Part shown: one piece after another, positions 30,138 to 42,027 of the stretch
How the letters are laid out: the number at the start of each line of letters is the position of its first letter
Numbering within the stretch: position 1 is the first letter of the stretch
NCBI GenBank assembly: GCA_021776095.1
Contig: JAJFGO010000003.1
Span: 165,226-229,225 of the forward strand
DNA length: 64,000 bases
DNA from: Kiloniellaceae bacterium
GTDB taxonomy: Bacteria; Pseudomonadota; Alphaproteobacteria; Kiloniellales; J153
Reading direction: 5' to 3'
Program-made: the position numbers and the translations under genes
The notes under the pieces: model-generated
Database searches by the model: none
What the model saw: the letters and a program-made list of their open reading frames with translations, nothing else
Told to the model about the DNA's origin: nothing

Positions 30138-31169
30138 ATGGCCATTTCCCTGGATACCACCACCCCGGCGCCTGGCTGGCTGCGCGACCGCAGCTTCGAC
30201 GTGACCTTCATTTTGGGATTTGCCGCCCTGGCTCTAGCATCGGGGTGGGCGGTAACCATGAACCCGGTCCTGTTCGCGCCGATCCTGATCGCTGACCTCT
30301 GGCTGCTGGGGTATCATCACGTCATCGCCACCTATACGCGACTGTGCTTCGACGCCGAGTCATTCCGCCAGCATAAATTTTTGCTGTTCGGTTTGCCGGT
30401 AATCGTCCTGGCCGGCGTCATGGCCATGGGCTTCGGGGTGGGGTTCTGGACTGTGACCAGCATCTATCTGTACTGGCAGTGGTTCCACTATTCCCGGCAA
30501 AGTTGGGGCGTTTCGCAAGTCTACCGCCGCAAGGCCGAGGGCTTGGCCGACGATCCGGAATGGCCCGCCAAACTGGCGTTCTATAGCGTCCCGGTGTGGG
30601 GCATCTTGTACCGTTCGCACCAAGCTTCAGACACTTTCCTCGGCATTGAACTCGTAGTCATTCCAGTCCCGGAAGTCCTGGTCCAAATCGCCGGAGCGGC
30701 TGCCCTGCTTGGGGTGACCTGGTGGATCGCGACCCGGGCCGTGGCCTGGTGGCGTGGCCGGTTGCCCTTGGCGCACACGCTCTACATGGCCTCACACTTT
30801 GTTATCTTCGCGGCGGCCTATGTATGGATCGAGGACATCACCTACGGCTGGCTGGTGGTGAACATCTGGCACAACGCCCAGTACATCACCTTCGTTTGGC
30901 TGTTCAATACCAACCGCTTTAAAGGGGGCATCGACCCCAAGGCCCGGTTCCTCTCCAAGATCAGCCAGGTAAACAATGCCTGGATCTACTTTGGACTCTG
31001 CTTCGGCCTATCGACAACGATCTATTTGCTGTTGGACAACACCGTAGCCCTGTTGCTGCCGGCGATCATCCTGTACCAGGCCATCAATTTCCATCATTAC
31101 GTGGTCGATGGGGTGATCTGGAAAATCCGGCGCAAGCCGCTGCAGAAAACCTTGGGCCTCGCCCAATAA
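30138..31169 (+). CDS. Multi-pass membrane protein with multiple conserved-looking His motifs; function unknown
   Basis: 343 aa, many TM segments; motifs GYHHVIATYTR, QWFHYSRQSWGV, NIWHNAQYITFVW, NFHHYVVDGVIWKIRRK. Confidence 0.85.
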   Translation: MAISLDTTTPAPGWLRDRSFDVTFILGFAALALASGWAVTMNPVLFAPILIADLWLLGYHHVIATYTRLCFDAESFRQHKFLLFGLPVIVLAGVMAMGFGVGFWTVTSIYLYWQWFHYSRQSWGVSQVYRRKAEGLADDPEWPAKLAFYSVPVWGILYRSHQASDTFLGIELVVIPVPEVLVQIAGAAALLGVTWWIATRAVAWWRGRLPLAHTLYMASHFVIFAAAYVWIEDITYGWLVVNIWHNAQYITFVWLFNTNRFKGGIDPKARFLSKISQVNNAWIYFGLCFGLSTTIYLLLDNTVALLLPAIILYQAINFHHYVVDGVIWKIRRKPLQKTLGLAQ

Positions 31170-31185
31170 GGACGCCATTGCCGGC

Positions 31186-31521
31186 TCAATTGCAGAGCCG
31201 CACACTCAGCCAGTCTGAGGCCCGCGTGGAATCGTCGCCGCAAGCCGCGTTCAATTGAAGCTGGGTCCGGCCAGCGGCGTCGCGCAAATCGGTGTTCTTC
31301 AAGTTAGTACCGCGCAGGTGGGCGGCATAAAACGCAATCTCCGCCAGGAATGACCCGGCTAAACACGCTCGGCTCAGATCGGCATGATCAAGCGATTCTC
31401 GCAGCAGAATAGCACCGCTCAGGTCCGCGCCCGGCAGGCGCGCGCGGCTTAGCCTTGCGCTAGCGAAGTTAGTTTCTTCAAGCCTGGCCCCTGAGAGACC
31501 GGCCTTGTCGAGCCGGGCCAT
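31186..31521 (-). CDS. Pentapeptide repeat protein
   Basis: Repeated A(D/N)LxxA-like units: RLPGADLSGAILLRESLDHADLSRACLAGSFL...LRGTNLKNTDLRDAAGRTQLQLNAACGDDSTR. Confidence 0.85.
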   Translation of the reverse strand: MARLDKAGLSGARLEETNFASARLSRARLPGADLSGAILLRESLDHADLSRACLAGSFLAEIAFYAAHLRGTNLKNTDLRDAAGRTQLQLNAACGDDSTRASDWLSVRLCN

Positions 31522-31746
31522 CTCAAGATTCGCCCGGGTGCCGTAGGTGATTCCGAAATTTTCGACGGAATTCTAACGCCGGGACGGGACAGACGGAAAC
31601 GCCGCTGTAATGCGCCGGGAGAAGGGGAAGAAGCGCCGGCCGCGGACGAAACTTTAGCAAAATTGATTTAGTGGCTTTGGTCCGCTGGGTTAAGGCCCAG
31701 GTACTTAGACTTGGAACTCCAGGCGTGGTGGTACGGACTCGGGTGC

Positions 31747-32064
31747 CTAAGCTTGAGGGTCCAGGCTGGTCCGGTCGCCGGTAAGAGCGCGCCAGCCTTC
31801 GCCGGTCGCCAGCAGGCAGGTCATGCCATCCGGATTCGATACGATAATGGTCCAGGTTTGCCCGTCGCCGGTCGAGAGAACCTCTACCAGGCCGCCCGCA
31901 TTGGTCACGCCGATGGCGACCGGGGCTTCATGGTACTTGTCGGCCAAGTGGCCGATAACCCGCTTGCGCTGATCGCAGGTCGAATTCTGCGCTGCCAGCG
32001 ACCGATCACTCGCGACCTGACTGATCAACAGGGCGAGAGCAACGATCCATGTAATTTTCGACAT
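31747..32064 (-). CDS. Small exported hypothetical protein
   Basis: MSKITWIVALALLISQVASDRSLAAQNSTCDQRKRVIGHLADKYHEAPVAIGVTNAGGLVEVLSTGDGQTWTIIVSNPDGMTCLLATGEGWRAL; signal peptide. Confidence 0.8.
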   Translation of the reverse strand: MSKITWIVALALLISQVASDRSLAAQNSTCDQRKRVIGHLADKYHEAPVAIGVTNAGGLVEVLSTGDGQTWTIIVSNPDGMTCLLATGEGWRALTGDRTSLDPQA

Positions 32065-32270
32065 TGCCAGCTCCTTGCTGGTGCGTGGTCTATTGGGCGG
32101 CTCAGAGCAGGACACCGAATCGCCCTTTGCCCGTGTTAATCATGTTTAAGCGGAGTTGTTAAAAATCCCTTAATGGGCATACAAAAGTAGGTCCGCTTGG
32201 GCGCCGTGAGCGGAAAAGGTAGCGAAGCCCACCGTTGGAGAGCGGATGAAGAGTTCCGGAGGATCCGATC

Positions 32271-32702
32271 ATGACCCGCCCGCGTATTCAGCTCGCAGCC
32301 CTGCTAATCTTGCTTATTCCGTCCTTTGCCCTCGCCCAGGATCCGGTCGGGGCGGCCGCGCGCGCCGCCGTTTTAGCCACCATCCAAGCGCAAATGGAGG
32401 CATTCCGGCGCGATGACGGCGCAGCCGCCTTTTCTCATGCGTCGCCGGGAATTCGCGACCGGTTTCAGAATCCGGAAATCTTTATGGACATGGTGCGTGG
32501 CGGCTATTCGGCGGTTTACCGGCCGCGCGAGGTGGAATTCCTGGAGTCACGAGCCGAGAGCGGGGAGATCTTGCAGCCGGTGCGCGTGGTCGGGCCCGAC
32601 GGCAAATCGGCGATCGCTCTGTACCGCATGCAGCGCCAGGCTGACGGAACCTGGAAGATCGCCGGCGTGGTTCTGCTGCCTACCGGTGAGCTCTCCAGTT
32701 AA
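32271..32702 (+). CDS. DUF4864 domain-containing exported protein
   Basis: Signal peptide; IQAQMEAFRRDDGAAAFSHASPGIRDRFQNPEIFMDMVRGGYSAVYRPREVEFLESR. Confidence 0.85.
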   Translation: MTRPRIQLAALLILLIPSFALAQDPVGAAARAAVLATIQAQMEAFRRDDGAAAFSHASPGIRDRFQNPEIFMDMVRGGYSAVYRPREVEFLESRAESGEILQPVRVVGPDGKSAIALYRMQRQADGTWKIAGVVLLPTGELSS

Positions 32703-32855
32703 GCGGGGCCGCATGCCCAGCCCTGGGCACGGTTGTCAACCCTTCAGGCGCGAGTGTGACGGGCGTCACAGACCTTCGGTCCTCGGACGCCTATGGTGAA
32801 GCTGAGAGTGCCGGCCACTGACCGGCCGACGTGAACCCCAAAACCTGGATCGGCC

Positions 32856-33020
32856 ATGACTAACGATGTTTCCACCCTACCGCCCCTGACTGGCGAACCG
32901 GCCCTAGAAGACGTCCTCGCCGACCCCATCGTCCAAGCCATCATGCGCGTGGACGGCCTGGTCGAAGCGGATCTGCGCGCCGCCATGACCCAAGCCAAAC
33001 AAGCCCGGACCCGGGACTAG
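32856..33020 (+). CDS. Small hypothetical protein (54 aa), below the supplied ORF-track cutoff
   Basis: MTNDVSTLPPLTGEPALEDVLADPIVQAIMRVDGLVEADLRAAMTQAKQARTRD; GC3-rich codon usage typical of the window. Confidence 0.6.
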   Translation: MTNDVSTLPPLTGEPALEDVLADPIVQAIMRVDGLVEADLRAAMTQAKQARTRD

Positions 33021-33237
33021 ATTATAGCGATAGACGGGGAGGCGATGCGGTGAATTCTGTAGCGGCTCGCCCGTGCGAGCCAATCTCAATAGGGCAAGAG
33101 CCTAGAACATCGTCAGGCCGAATGGGGTCCGCTTTGCTGGTTCGACAACGCGACAAATCAAGGGGCAAGAGAGCATGATCGGATTCACTTCGATCTGCCG
33201 TGCGTCAGCCTGAAAAATAATGAACCAATATTAGTTT

Positions 33238-34194
33238 TCACAATTTAATATTTACATACAGGCTGATAATAATAAAAGCCGAAATTAATACATAAGTGTA
33301 TACATGGGAGAATATATCAATTATTAATTCCCTTAATTGTTCTTTAACCGACACTTTTATCCGTAATTTTTTTGGAGGGTTGATTGGTTTGTCTGCTCCA
33401 ACTATCGAACTAATTGACAATTTGTTATCACGTGCGCTCGGCGTTGTTGCATAGGTGTTCAAGAGGCCATTGTTTGAGAGGTGCCCTGAAAAAACGACAG
33501 CGAAATCTGAGCTATTTGCTTGGGGAATTCCTGTATTGGCAAACAAAATAGAAGTTGTACTATTATTCTCCGTTACAGAAGTTGTATTATTAATTTCTGT
33601 TACCGATTTGCTAATTAGTGCGAAAACGGTGTTTCCCCGGGGCGGACTAAAAACGTCTTCTGTCATTCTTAGCAAGTACTGGAAATAATCCAGGCAAACG
33701 CCGACATTCGTCACGCGCGTTCTAATATTTACCATGCGTGTGCTGACCTGGTCCAAATCCGAAATATTGTCATTGGATTGACGAGCATTGGGGCTAAGGC
33801 TATCCGACACCCAAGCCATCCGATCCAAACCCCCGTTCTCCGCAAGCGCCTCTAAAGGGCGCCCGGACTCGCTATTGCCAAGCGAGGCACTTGGGGCCGG
33901 TAGTCCCGAGTTGCTCGTTCCGGCCCCGTTTTTCGGACCTGAACCGGCTTCGGCATGGACGGAGGTTAGATTGCAAGCGCTAGCGTCTAATGCCACCTGC
34001 GATAACGTCAAACGATGCAGAAAAGGGCCAAGTATATCTGCGTACGTTTGACGGGGATCGTCGACGATTATCTTGGCTTCGACAGGGCCTGGCCAAATAA
34101 CAAATATTAGAAGGGTCAAGACACAGGCCACGACCGTGCCTTGCCGCACGCAGGTCCGTGTCTTACGTTTGCCGGGCCCGTCCCAAGCCACCAT
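33238..34194 (-). CDS. ORFan with N- and C-terminal hydrophobic segments, AT-rich 3' half
   Basis: 318 aa; N-terminal VVACVLTLLIFVIWPGPVEA, C-terminal VYTYVLISAFIIISLYVNIKL; no family recognised. Confidence 0.6.
   Translation of the reverse strand: MVAWDGPGKRKTRTCVRQGTVVACVLTLLIFVIWPGPVEAKIIVDDPRQTYADILGPFLHRLTLSQVALDASACNLTSVHAEAGSGPKNGAGTSNSGLPAPSASLGNSESGRPLEALAENGGLDRMAWVSDSLSPNARQSNDNISDLDQVSTRMVNIRTRVTNVGVCLDYFQYLLRMTEDVFSPPRGNTVFALISKSVTEINNTTSVTENNSTTSILFANTGIPQANSSDFAVVFSGHLSNNGLLNTYATTPSARDNKLSISSIVGADKPINPPKKLRIKVSVKEQLRELIIDIFSHVYTYVLISAFIIISLYVNIKL
33553..33606. repeat. Two-copy 27-bp tandem repeat inside the ORFan
   Basis: agttgtactattattctccgttacaga / agttgtattattaatttctgttaccga, 22 of 27 identical; encodes SVTEINNTT / SVTENNSTT. 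Confidence 0.75.
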
Positions 34195-34586
34195 TCTTCT
34201 ACCTCAACCGAGCACGCGGAGGGCACCGCCTCACGCGTCAACGAGATCCGGCGGCCCCGTGCGTGCTGAATTTATCATGTTTAGAGCCTAAAGGTAGTCG
34301 GAGAAGGCGTCAATTATTAAGTATTGTTCCTCTCCAAATATTGAAGTGACAAGTATTACCTGCCGCAATTGGAATTAACCATTGTGCCGCTGGAAACCCC
34401 CAGCGCCCTATATGGAGAGCGTGATCTTCGGATTCCCGTGCGTGCGCACCTGGTAGTCGAACGATCTATCCGATGGTGGGCCTCCATTTCGGCGACGACA
34501 CCTAACCCATTAGGCGAAGGCTTTTGGCACCGCGACTTCATTTGCATACGCAAATACTGGTGCCGTGTTGCCCGGATTACGCGTCT

Positions 34587-34660
34587 TGGCTGGGGGACCT
34601 GGATTTGAACCAGGGCTGTCCGGGTCAGAGCCGGAAGTTCTACCGCTAAACTATCCCCCA
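34587..34660 (-). tRNA. tRNA-Gln (anticodon CTG), CCA encoded
   Basis: TGGGGGATAGTTTAGCGGTAGAACTTCCGGCTCTGACCCGGACAGCCCTGGTTCAAATCCAGGTCCCCCAGCCA folds as a cloverleaf; anticodon loop CTCTGAC. Confidence 0.96.
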
Positions 34661-34892
34661 GTGGGGCGGGACGCGGGTGCCGCGGGTGGCCGGCGCAACC
34701 GGTGCGTCAACTGTATGTAGTCCGAGATAGCTCTGAAATTCAACTGATTTCCAAGATTTGGGATCCAGGGACGACCCGGAGGCGGTGCCAAGATGTCACG
34801 CCCGTTGGATTTCTGGCGTGGCCGCTCTGGCGTAGGGCCCGCTTGGGCGTCTAGGATATGTCCTGTAACGCGGCCGAATATAAGGCCGCGAA

Positions 34893-36002
34893 GTGGGAGC
34901 TTCATTCGTGGCGAAATGCGCCCCCCTAGAGCCGACCGACGCCCCGGCGGTGTCCGCCACCGAGTCCGCGCAGGTCTTCGCCGCCCTCGATCTGGGCACT
35001 AACAACTGCCGGCTGCTGATCGCCCGGCGGGCCGGAGAGGGATTTCGGGTCTTCGATGCCTTTTCGCGTATTGTCCGCTTGGGTGAGGGGTTAAACGGCT
35101 CCGGCCGCCTATCGAGCGAAGCCCAGGCCCGCACCCTAGGCGCCCTGCACATCTGTGCTGCCAAGATCCGCCGCCGCGGCGTGACCCACATGCGCGCCAT
35201 CGCCACCGAGGCCTGCCGCCGGGCCAGCAACTGCGACGAATTTCTGCACCGGGTGCGGCGCGAGACCGGCATCGGCCTGGAGATCATTTCGAACGACGAG
35301 GAGGCCAGCCTGGCCTTTTTGGGGTGCATGCCCTTGCTCGATCCCGACGTGGGTCACGCGCTGGTCTTCGACATCGGTGGGGGCAGCACCGAGATCGCTT
35401 GCATGGCAGTCCCGGGCCCGGACGCCAATTCCTTAGATCTAGCGAACCAGGGCGCAAGCCAGTTGCGCGGCTGGCACTCGATTCCGATTGGCGTCGTGAC
35501 GCTGGCCGAGAAGCACGGCGGGCAGGACATTGCGATCGAGGCCTATAGCGCCATGGTGGCGGAGGTCGAGGCCGCCTTGGCGCCTTTCGAAACGCGGGAG
35601 GATCTGCATCAACTGGTCGCGCGCGGCGAAATGCAGATGCTCGGCACCTCGGGGACGGTGACCACCCTGGCCGGCGTGCACCAGTGCCTTAAGCGTTACG
35701 ACCGGGCACGGGTGGACGGCTGTTATTTGGATTTCGAGACCGTGCACCGGATCAGCCGGGACATAGCCGCCATGAGCTATGAAATGCGCAAGGCCCATCC
35801 CTGTATTGGGCGCGAGCGGGCCGATCTGGTGGTCGCCGGCTGTGCGATTCTGGAAGCGGTGTGCCGGACCTGGCCGGTCGGCCGCTTGCGGGTTGCCGAT
35901 CGCGGTCTGCGCGAAGGCATGCTCTACACCATGACCCGGGCCGCGCGGAGCGCTTTGCAGGCAACGGCCGCCGAGCGACCTCACGTCAACACCTGGACCT
36001 GA
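34893..36002 (+). CDS. Ppx/GppA family phosphatase
   Basis: FAALDLGTNNCRLLIARRAGEGFRVFDAFSRIVRLGEGL...LVFDIGGGSTEIA...LGTSGTVTTLAGVH. Confidence 0.96.
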   Translation: MGASFVAKCAPLEPTDAPAVSATESAQVFAALDLGTNNCRLLIARRAGEGFRVFDAFSRIVRLGEGLNGSGRLSSEAQARTLGALHICAAKIRRRGVTHMRAIATEACRRASNCDEFLHRVRRETGIGLEIISNDEEASLAFLGCMPLLDPDVGHALVFDIGGGSTEIACMAVPGPDANSLDLANQGASQLRGWHSIPIGVVTLAEKHGGQDIAIEAYSAMVAEVEAALAPFETREDLHQLVARGEMQMLGTSGTVTTLAGVHQCLKRYDRARVDGCYLDFETVHRISRDIAAMSYEMRKAHPCIGRERADLVVAGCAILEAVCRTWPVGRLRVADRGLREGMLYTMTRAARSALQATAAERPHVNTWT

Positions 36003-36012
36003 TCCGCGCACC

Positions 36013-38371
<2,359 letters not shown>

Positions 38372-38392
38372 CGCGGCCACGGTCGGCCGCGG

Positions 38393-39730
38393 ATGACGCC
38401 GGCCGCCCGCATTCAGGCTGCAATCGAACTCTTGGACGAGATCCTAACGGCGGACGCGCCCGCCGATCTGGCGGTCGGCCGCTACACCCGCACGCGCCGC
38501 TACATGGGCTCCAAGGACCGCCGGGCGGTGGTCGAGCGGGTCTATGGGACCCTGCGCCGACGCGCGCGCCTGTCCTGGTGGTGCGAACAGGCGGCCGACG
38601 GGCCGGTCAGCGAGAACGGCCGGCGCTTGATTTTGGCCGCCCTTACGCTGAACGAGGATGCAGCGGACCTGCGCGAGATCTTCAATGGCGCGCCTTATCA
38701 CCCGGCGCCGCTAGACGAGAGCGAACTGGCTTTGGTCGCGGTCCTAAACGAGCAAACCCTTAACGATCCGGCGCAAGATACGGCGACCCGGCTGGAGCTG
38801 CCCGCCTGGCTGGAGCCGTGCTTGAGGGCGGCCTTCGGCGCGGACCTGGAGACCGAAGTCTCGGCTTTGAACGGCGAGGCGCCACTCGATTTGCGGGTGA
38901 ATTCCTTGAAAAGCGACCGCGAAGCCGCGCGCGCGGCCTTGGCGGAGGCGTGTATCCAGGCCGCGCCGATCCCGTTTCTGCCTGATGGTTTGCGCGTTGA
39001 GGGGCGCCGGGCGGTGCGAAACACAGCAGCCTTCATTGCCGGGTCAATCGAGGTCCAAGATGCGGGCTCCCAGGTCGTGGCCTTGCTGTGCGATGCCCGG
39101 CCGGACATGGCGGTCGCCGATTTCTGTGCCGGTGCGGGCGGCAAGACCTTGGCCCTCGCGGCCGCCATGGAAAATCGCGGCCGGCTGGTTGCTCTCGACG
39201 TCGATCAGGCCCGCCTTGACCGTAGCGCAGCACGGCTGCGCCGGGCCGGGGTCAGCCTGGTCGAGCGCCAGGTCTTGGAGGGCGAGGGCTGGCTCAAAGA
39301 CAACGCCGGCCGCTTCGACCGCGTTCTGGTCGACGCCCCTTGTTCAGGCTGCGGTGCCTGGCGGCGCGACCCGCACGCGCGCTGGCGCATGACGCCCGAA
39401 TCGCTCGCGCGGGCTCAGGATGCCCAAACAGGGTCCCTGCGCAAGGCGGCCGACCTAGTGCGGCCGGGTGGGCGTCTGATTTATGCCACCTGCTCGCTCT
39501 TGCCCGAGGAAAACGAGATGCAGGTCGAGGCCTTCCTGCGGGACCACAGCGAGTTCACCGTACGTCCGGCCCAAGTCTGGAAAGAAACCCTGGGTGCCAT
39601 GGGCGCCGCACCGCCGAACCTAGCACCGTTCCAGGGCGACTATCTATTTCTGACACCGGCCCGGCATGGCACCGACGGATTCTTCGCGGCGGTCCTGGAA
39701 CGCACGGCAGGCTCGGGATCCCCCCAGTGA
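38393..39730 (+). CDS. RsmB/NOP2-type RNA (cytosine-5-)-methyltransferase
   Basis: SIEVQDAGSQVVALLCDARPDMAVADFCAGAGGKTLALAAAM...DAPCSGCGAWRRDPHARW...LIYATCSLLPEENE. Confidence 0.95.
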   Translation: MTPAARIQAAIELLDEILTADAPADLAVGRYTRTRRYMGSKDRRAVVERVYGTLRRRARLSWWCEQAADGPVSENGRRLILAALTLNEDAADLREIFNGAPYHPAPLDESELALVAVLNEQTLNDPAQDTATRLELPAWLEPCLRAAFGADLETEVSALNGEAPLDLRVNSLKSDREAARAALAEACIQAAPIPFLPDGLRVEGRRAVRNTAAFIAGSIEVQDAGSQVVALLCDARPDMAVADFCAGAGGKTLALAAAMENRGRLVALDVDQARLDRSAARLRRAGVSLVERQVLEGEGWLKDNAGRFDRVLVDAPCSGCGAWRRDPHARWRMTPESLARAQDAQTGSLRKAADLVRPGGRLIYATCSLLPEENEMQVEAFLRDHSEFTVRPAQVWKETLGAMGAAPPNLAPFQGDYLFLTPARHGTDGFFAAVLERTAGSGSPQ

Positions 39731-40281
39731 GTGAGACCGTCACGATCCGTGCGGCCCGGCCCGAGGATGCTGCGCGCATCGCGCGGATCGGGGTGGAGAC
39801 TTGGCGCGATGCCTACGCGGGCCTGGTGCCCGACGACTATCTTCTGAACCTGAATGAGGCCCGCCAGGCAGTCCAATGGGAGGCGGCGCCGCGCCGCGCC
39901 CGGGGCAGCCAGGCGGTGTTGGTGGCGGAGATACTTGGCCCTCAGGCACCAAAGGTGATCGGTTTCGGAAGCTGCGGACGGTCACGAACCGGACCCATGC
40001 GGGGCGAGGTTTATACCCTCTATGTAAGCACCGATTGGCAGAACCAAGGTTTCGGCCGAAGTTTGATGTCTGCCTTGTTCGAAATCCTGGCCGGGCACGG
40101 CGTGAACGACGCCGTAATTTGGGTTCTGAGCGGCAACCCCGCGCGTTTTTTCTACGAATCCATGGGTGGAACCCGTCTGGCCGAGCGCAAAGAGCGCTTC
40201 GCCGGCACCCATTTGGAAGAGACCGCTTATGGCTGGCCCGATCTCAAAGCCTGGCTGGCGGAACGCGGCCGCCGGGTTTGA
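39727..40281 (+). CDS. GNAT family N-acetyltransferase
   Basis: GTG start; TIRAARPEDAARIARIGVETWRDAYAGLVPDDYL...VYTLYVSTDWQNQGFGRSLMSALF. Confidence 0.94.
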   Translation: MSETVTIRAARPEDAARIARIGVETWRDAYAGLVPDDYLLNLNEARQAVQWEAAPRRARGSQAVLVAEILGPQAPKVIGFGSCGRSRTGPMRGEVYTLYVSTDWQNQGFGRSLMSALFEILAGHGVNDAVIWVLSGNPARFFYESMGGTRLAERKERFAGTHLEETAYGWPDLKAWLAERGRRV

Positions 40282-40344
40282 GCCAAAACGGAACCGCCCG
40301 GTGCAAGGCCTGGACACGGCGCGGGAAATATCTATAGAAGCGCC

Positions 40345-41889
40345 ATGTCGGACCGCATCCTGATTCTCGACTTCGGCTCGCAGGTGACTCAGCTGATCGC
40401 GCGCCGGGTGCGCGAGAGCGGGGTCTACTGCGAAATCGTCCCCTTCAACGCCGACCCGGCCCGGATTCGCGACTTCGGCGCCAAGGGCATCGTCCTATCC
40501 GGCGGTCCGGCGTCGATCACAGCGGCGGAGGCCCCGCGCGCCCCGGATATCGTGTTCCAACTCGGCGTGCCGATCCTCGGTATCTGCTACGGCGAGCAGG
40601 CGATCTGCCAGCAACTGGGCGGCCGGGTCGAAACCTCCGATCATCATGAATTCGGCCGCGCCATAGTCGAGGTCACCGATGTTTCCGGCCTGACCGAAGG
40701 CATTTGGGCCAAGGGCGAACGTCACCAGGTGTGGATGAGTCACGGCGACAAGGTCATGCAATTGCCGGACGGTTTCCGGGTGGTCGGCACTTCGGAGGCG
40801 GCGCCCTATGCCATGATCGCCGACGATGCTCGGCGTATTTACGCGGTGCAGTTTCACCCGGAGGTCGTGCATACCCCGGACGGCGCCAAGCTTCTGACGA
40901 ACTTCACCAAGCAGGTGGCGGGCTGCGGCGGCGACTGGACCATGGCGGCGTTCCGCGATCAGGCCATCGCCAATATCCGCGCGCAAGTGGGGCAGGGGCG
41001 GGTCGTCTGCGGTCTGTCCGGCGGCGTCGATTCCTCAGTCGCCGCGGTCCTGATCCACGAGGCCATCGGCGACCAGTTGACCTGCGTTTTCGTCGATCAT
41101 GGGCTGCTGCGCGCGGGCGAGGCGACGGAGGTGGTCGACCTGTTCCGCGACCACTACAACATTCCGCTGATACACCGGGATGCCGGCGAACTTTTCCTTG
41201 GCAAGTTGGCCGGGGTCAGCGATCCGGAGGCCAAGCGTAAGATCATCGGCGCAACTTTCATCGATGTTTTCGACCAGGACGCGGGGCGGATCGGCGCCGA
41301 CTTCCTGGCACAAGGAACGCTCTATCCCGACGTGATCGAATCGGTTTCCTTCACTGGCGGCCCCTCGGTCACCATCAAGTCGCACCACAACGTGGGTGGT
41401 TTACCGGCCCATATGAAGCTCGATTTGGTCGAGCCCCTGCGTGAGCTTTTCAAGGACGAGGTTCGGGTTCTGGGCCGTGAACTCGGCCTGCCGGAAACTT
41501 TGGTCGGGCGCCATCCCTTTCCGGGACCCGGCCTGGCCATTCGCGTGTTGGGCGAGGTCACGCCCGAACGATGCGCGGTTCTGCGCAAGGCCGACGCGAT
41601 CTATTTGGATGAGATCCGCAAGGCCGGACTCTACGACGCCATCTGGCAGGCCTTCGCCGTGTTGCTGCCGGTCAAGACGGTGGGTGTCATGGGCGATGCG
41701 CGCTCTTACGAATCGGTCTGCGCCCTGCGTGCCGTGACCTCAAGCGACGGTATGACCGCGGAAAGCTATGCCTTCGATCACAGCTTTCTCGCCAATGTCG
41801 CGACGCGCATCGTTAACGAAGTGCGCGGCATCAATCGCGTCGTCTACGACGTGACGTCGAAGCCGCCCGGCACGATCGAGTGGGAATGA
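40345..41889 (+). CDS. guaA: GMP synthase (glutamine-hydrolysing)
   Basis: [30 protein letters not shown]...[12 protein letters not shown]...[21 protein letters not shown]...PPGTIEWE. Confidence 0.99.
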   Translation: MSDRILILDFGSQVTQLIARRVRESGVYCEIVPFNADPARIRDFGAKGIVLSGGPASITAAEAPRAPDIVFQLGVPILGICYGEQAICQQLGGRVETSDHHEFGRAIVEVTDVSGLTEGIWAKGERHQVWMSHGDKVMQLPDGFRVVGTSEAAPYAMIADDARRIYAVQFHPEVVHTPDGAKLLTNFTKQVAGCGGDWTMAAFRDQAIANIRAQVGQGRVVCGLSGGVDSSVAAVLIHEAIGDQLTCVFVDHGLLRAGEATEVVDLFRDHYNIPLIHRDAGELFLGKLAGVSDPEAKRKIIGATFIDVFDQDAGRIGADFLAQGTLYPDVIESVSFTGGPSVTIKSHHNVGGLPAHMKLDLVEPLRELFKDEVRVLGRELGLPETLVGRHPFPGPGLAIRVLGEVTPERCAVLRKADAIYLDEIRKAGLYDAIWQAFAVLLPVKTVGVMGDARSYESVCALRAVTSSDGMTAESYAFDHSFLANVATRIVNEVRGINRVVYDVTSKPPGTIEWE

Positions 41890-42027
41890 TCTGCATTGTT
41901 TCCGAGCCTATCGGCAAGTACGGCCCATCGTGCCTCTCACTCGCAGGCGCAAGAGAAAATGTAACGACGCGCACAGTGCCGCCGCCGAAAAGAGGCTGGC
42001 CGGCTCGGCAGAAAACCGGCGGATGCG

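Noticed and set aside
34369-34608. 79-aa plus-strand ORF
   Set aside because: Runs into the tRNA-Gln gene and has no family signal; most likely non-coding or remnant sequence.
33170-34660. Possible integrated mobile element at tRNA-Gln
   Set aside because: No integrase, transposase, terminal inverted repeat or duplicated tRNA 3' end seen; reported only as a compositional anomaly.
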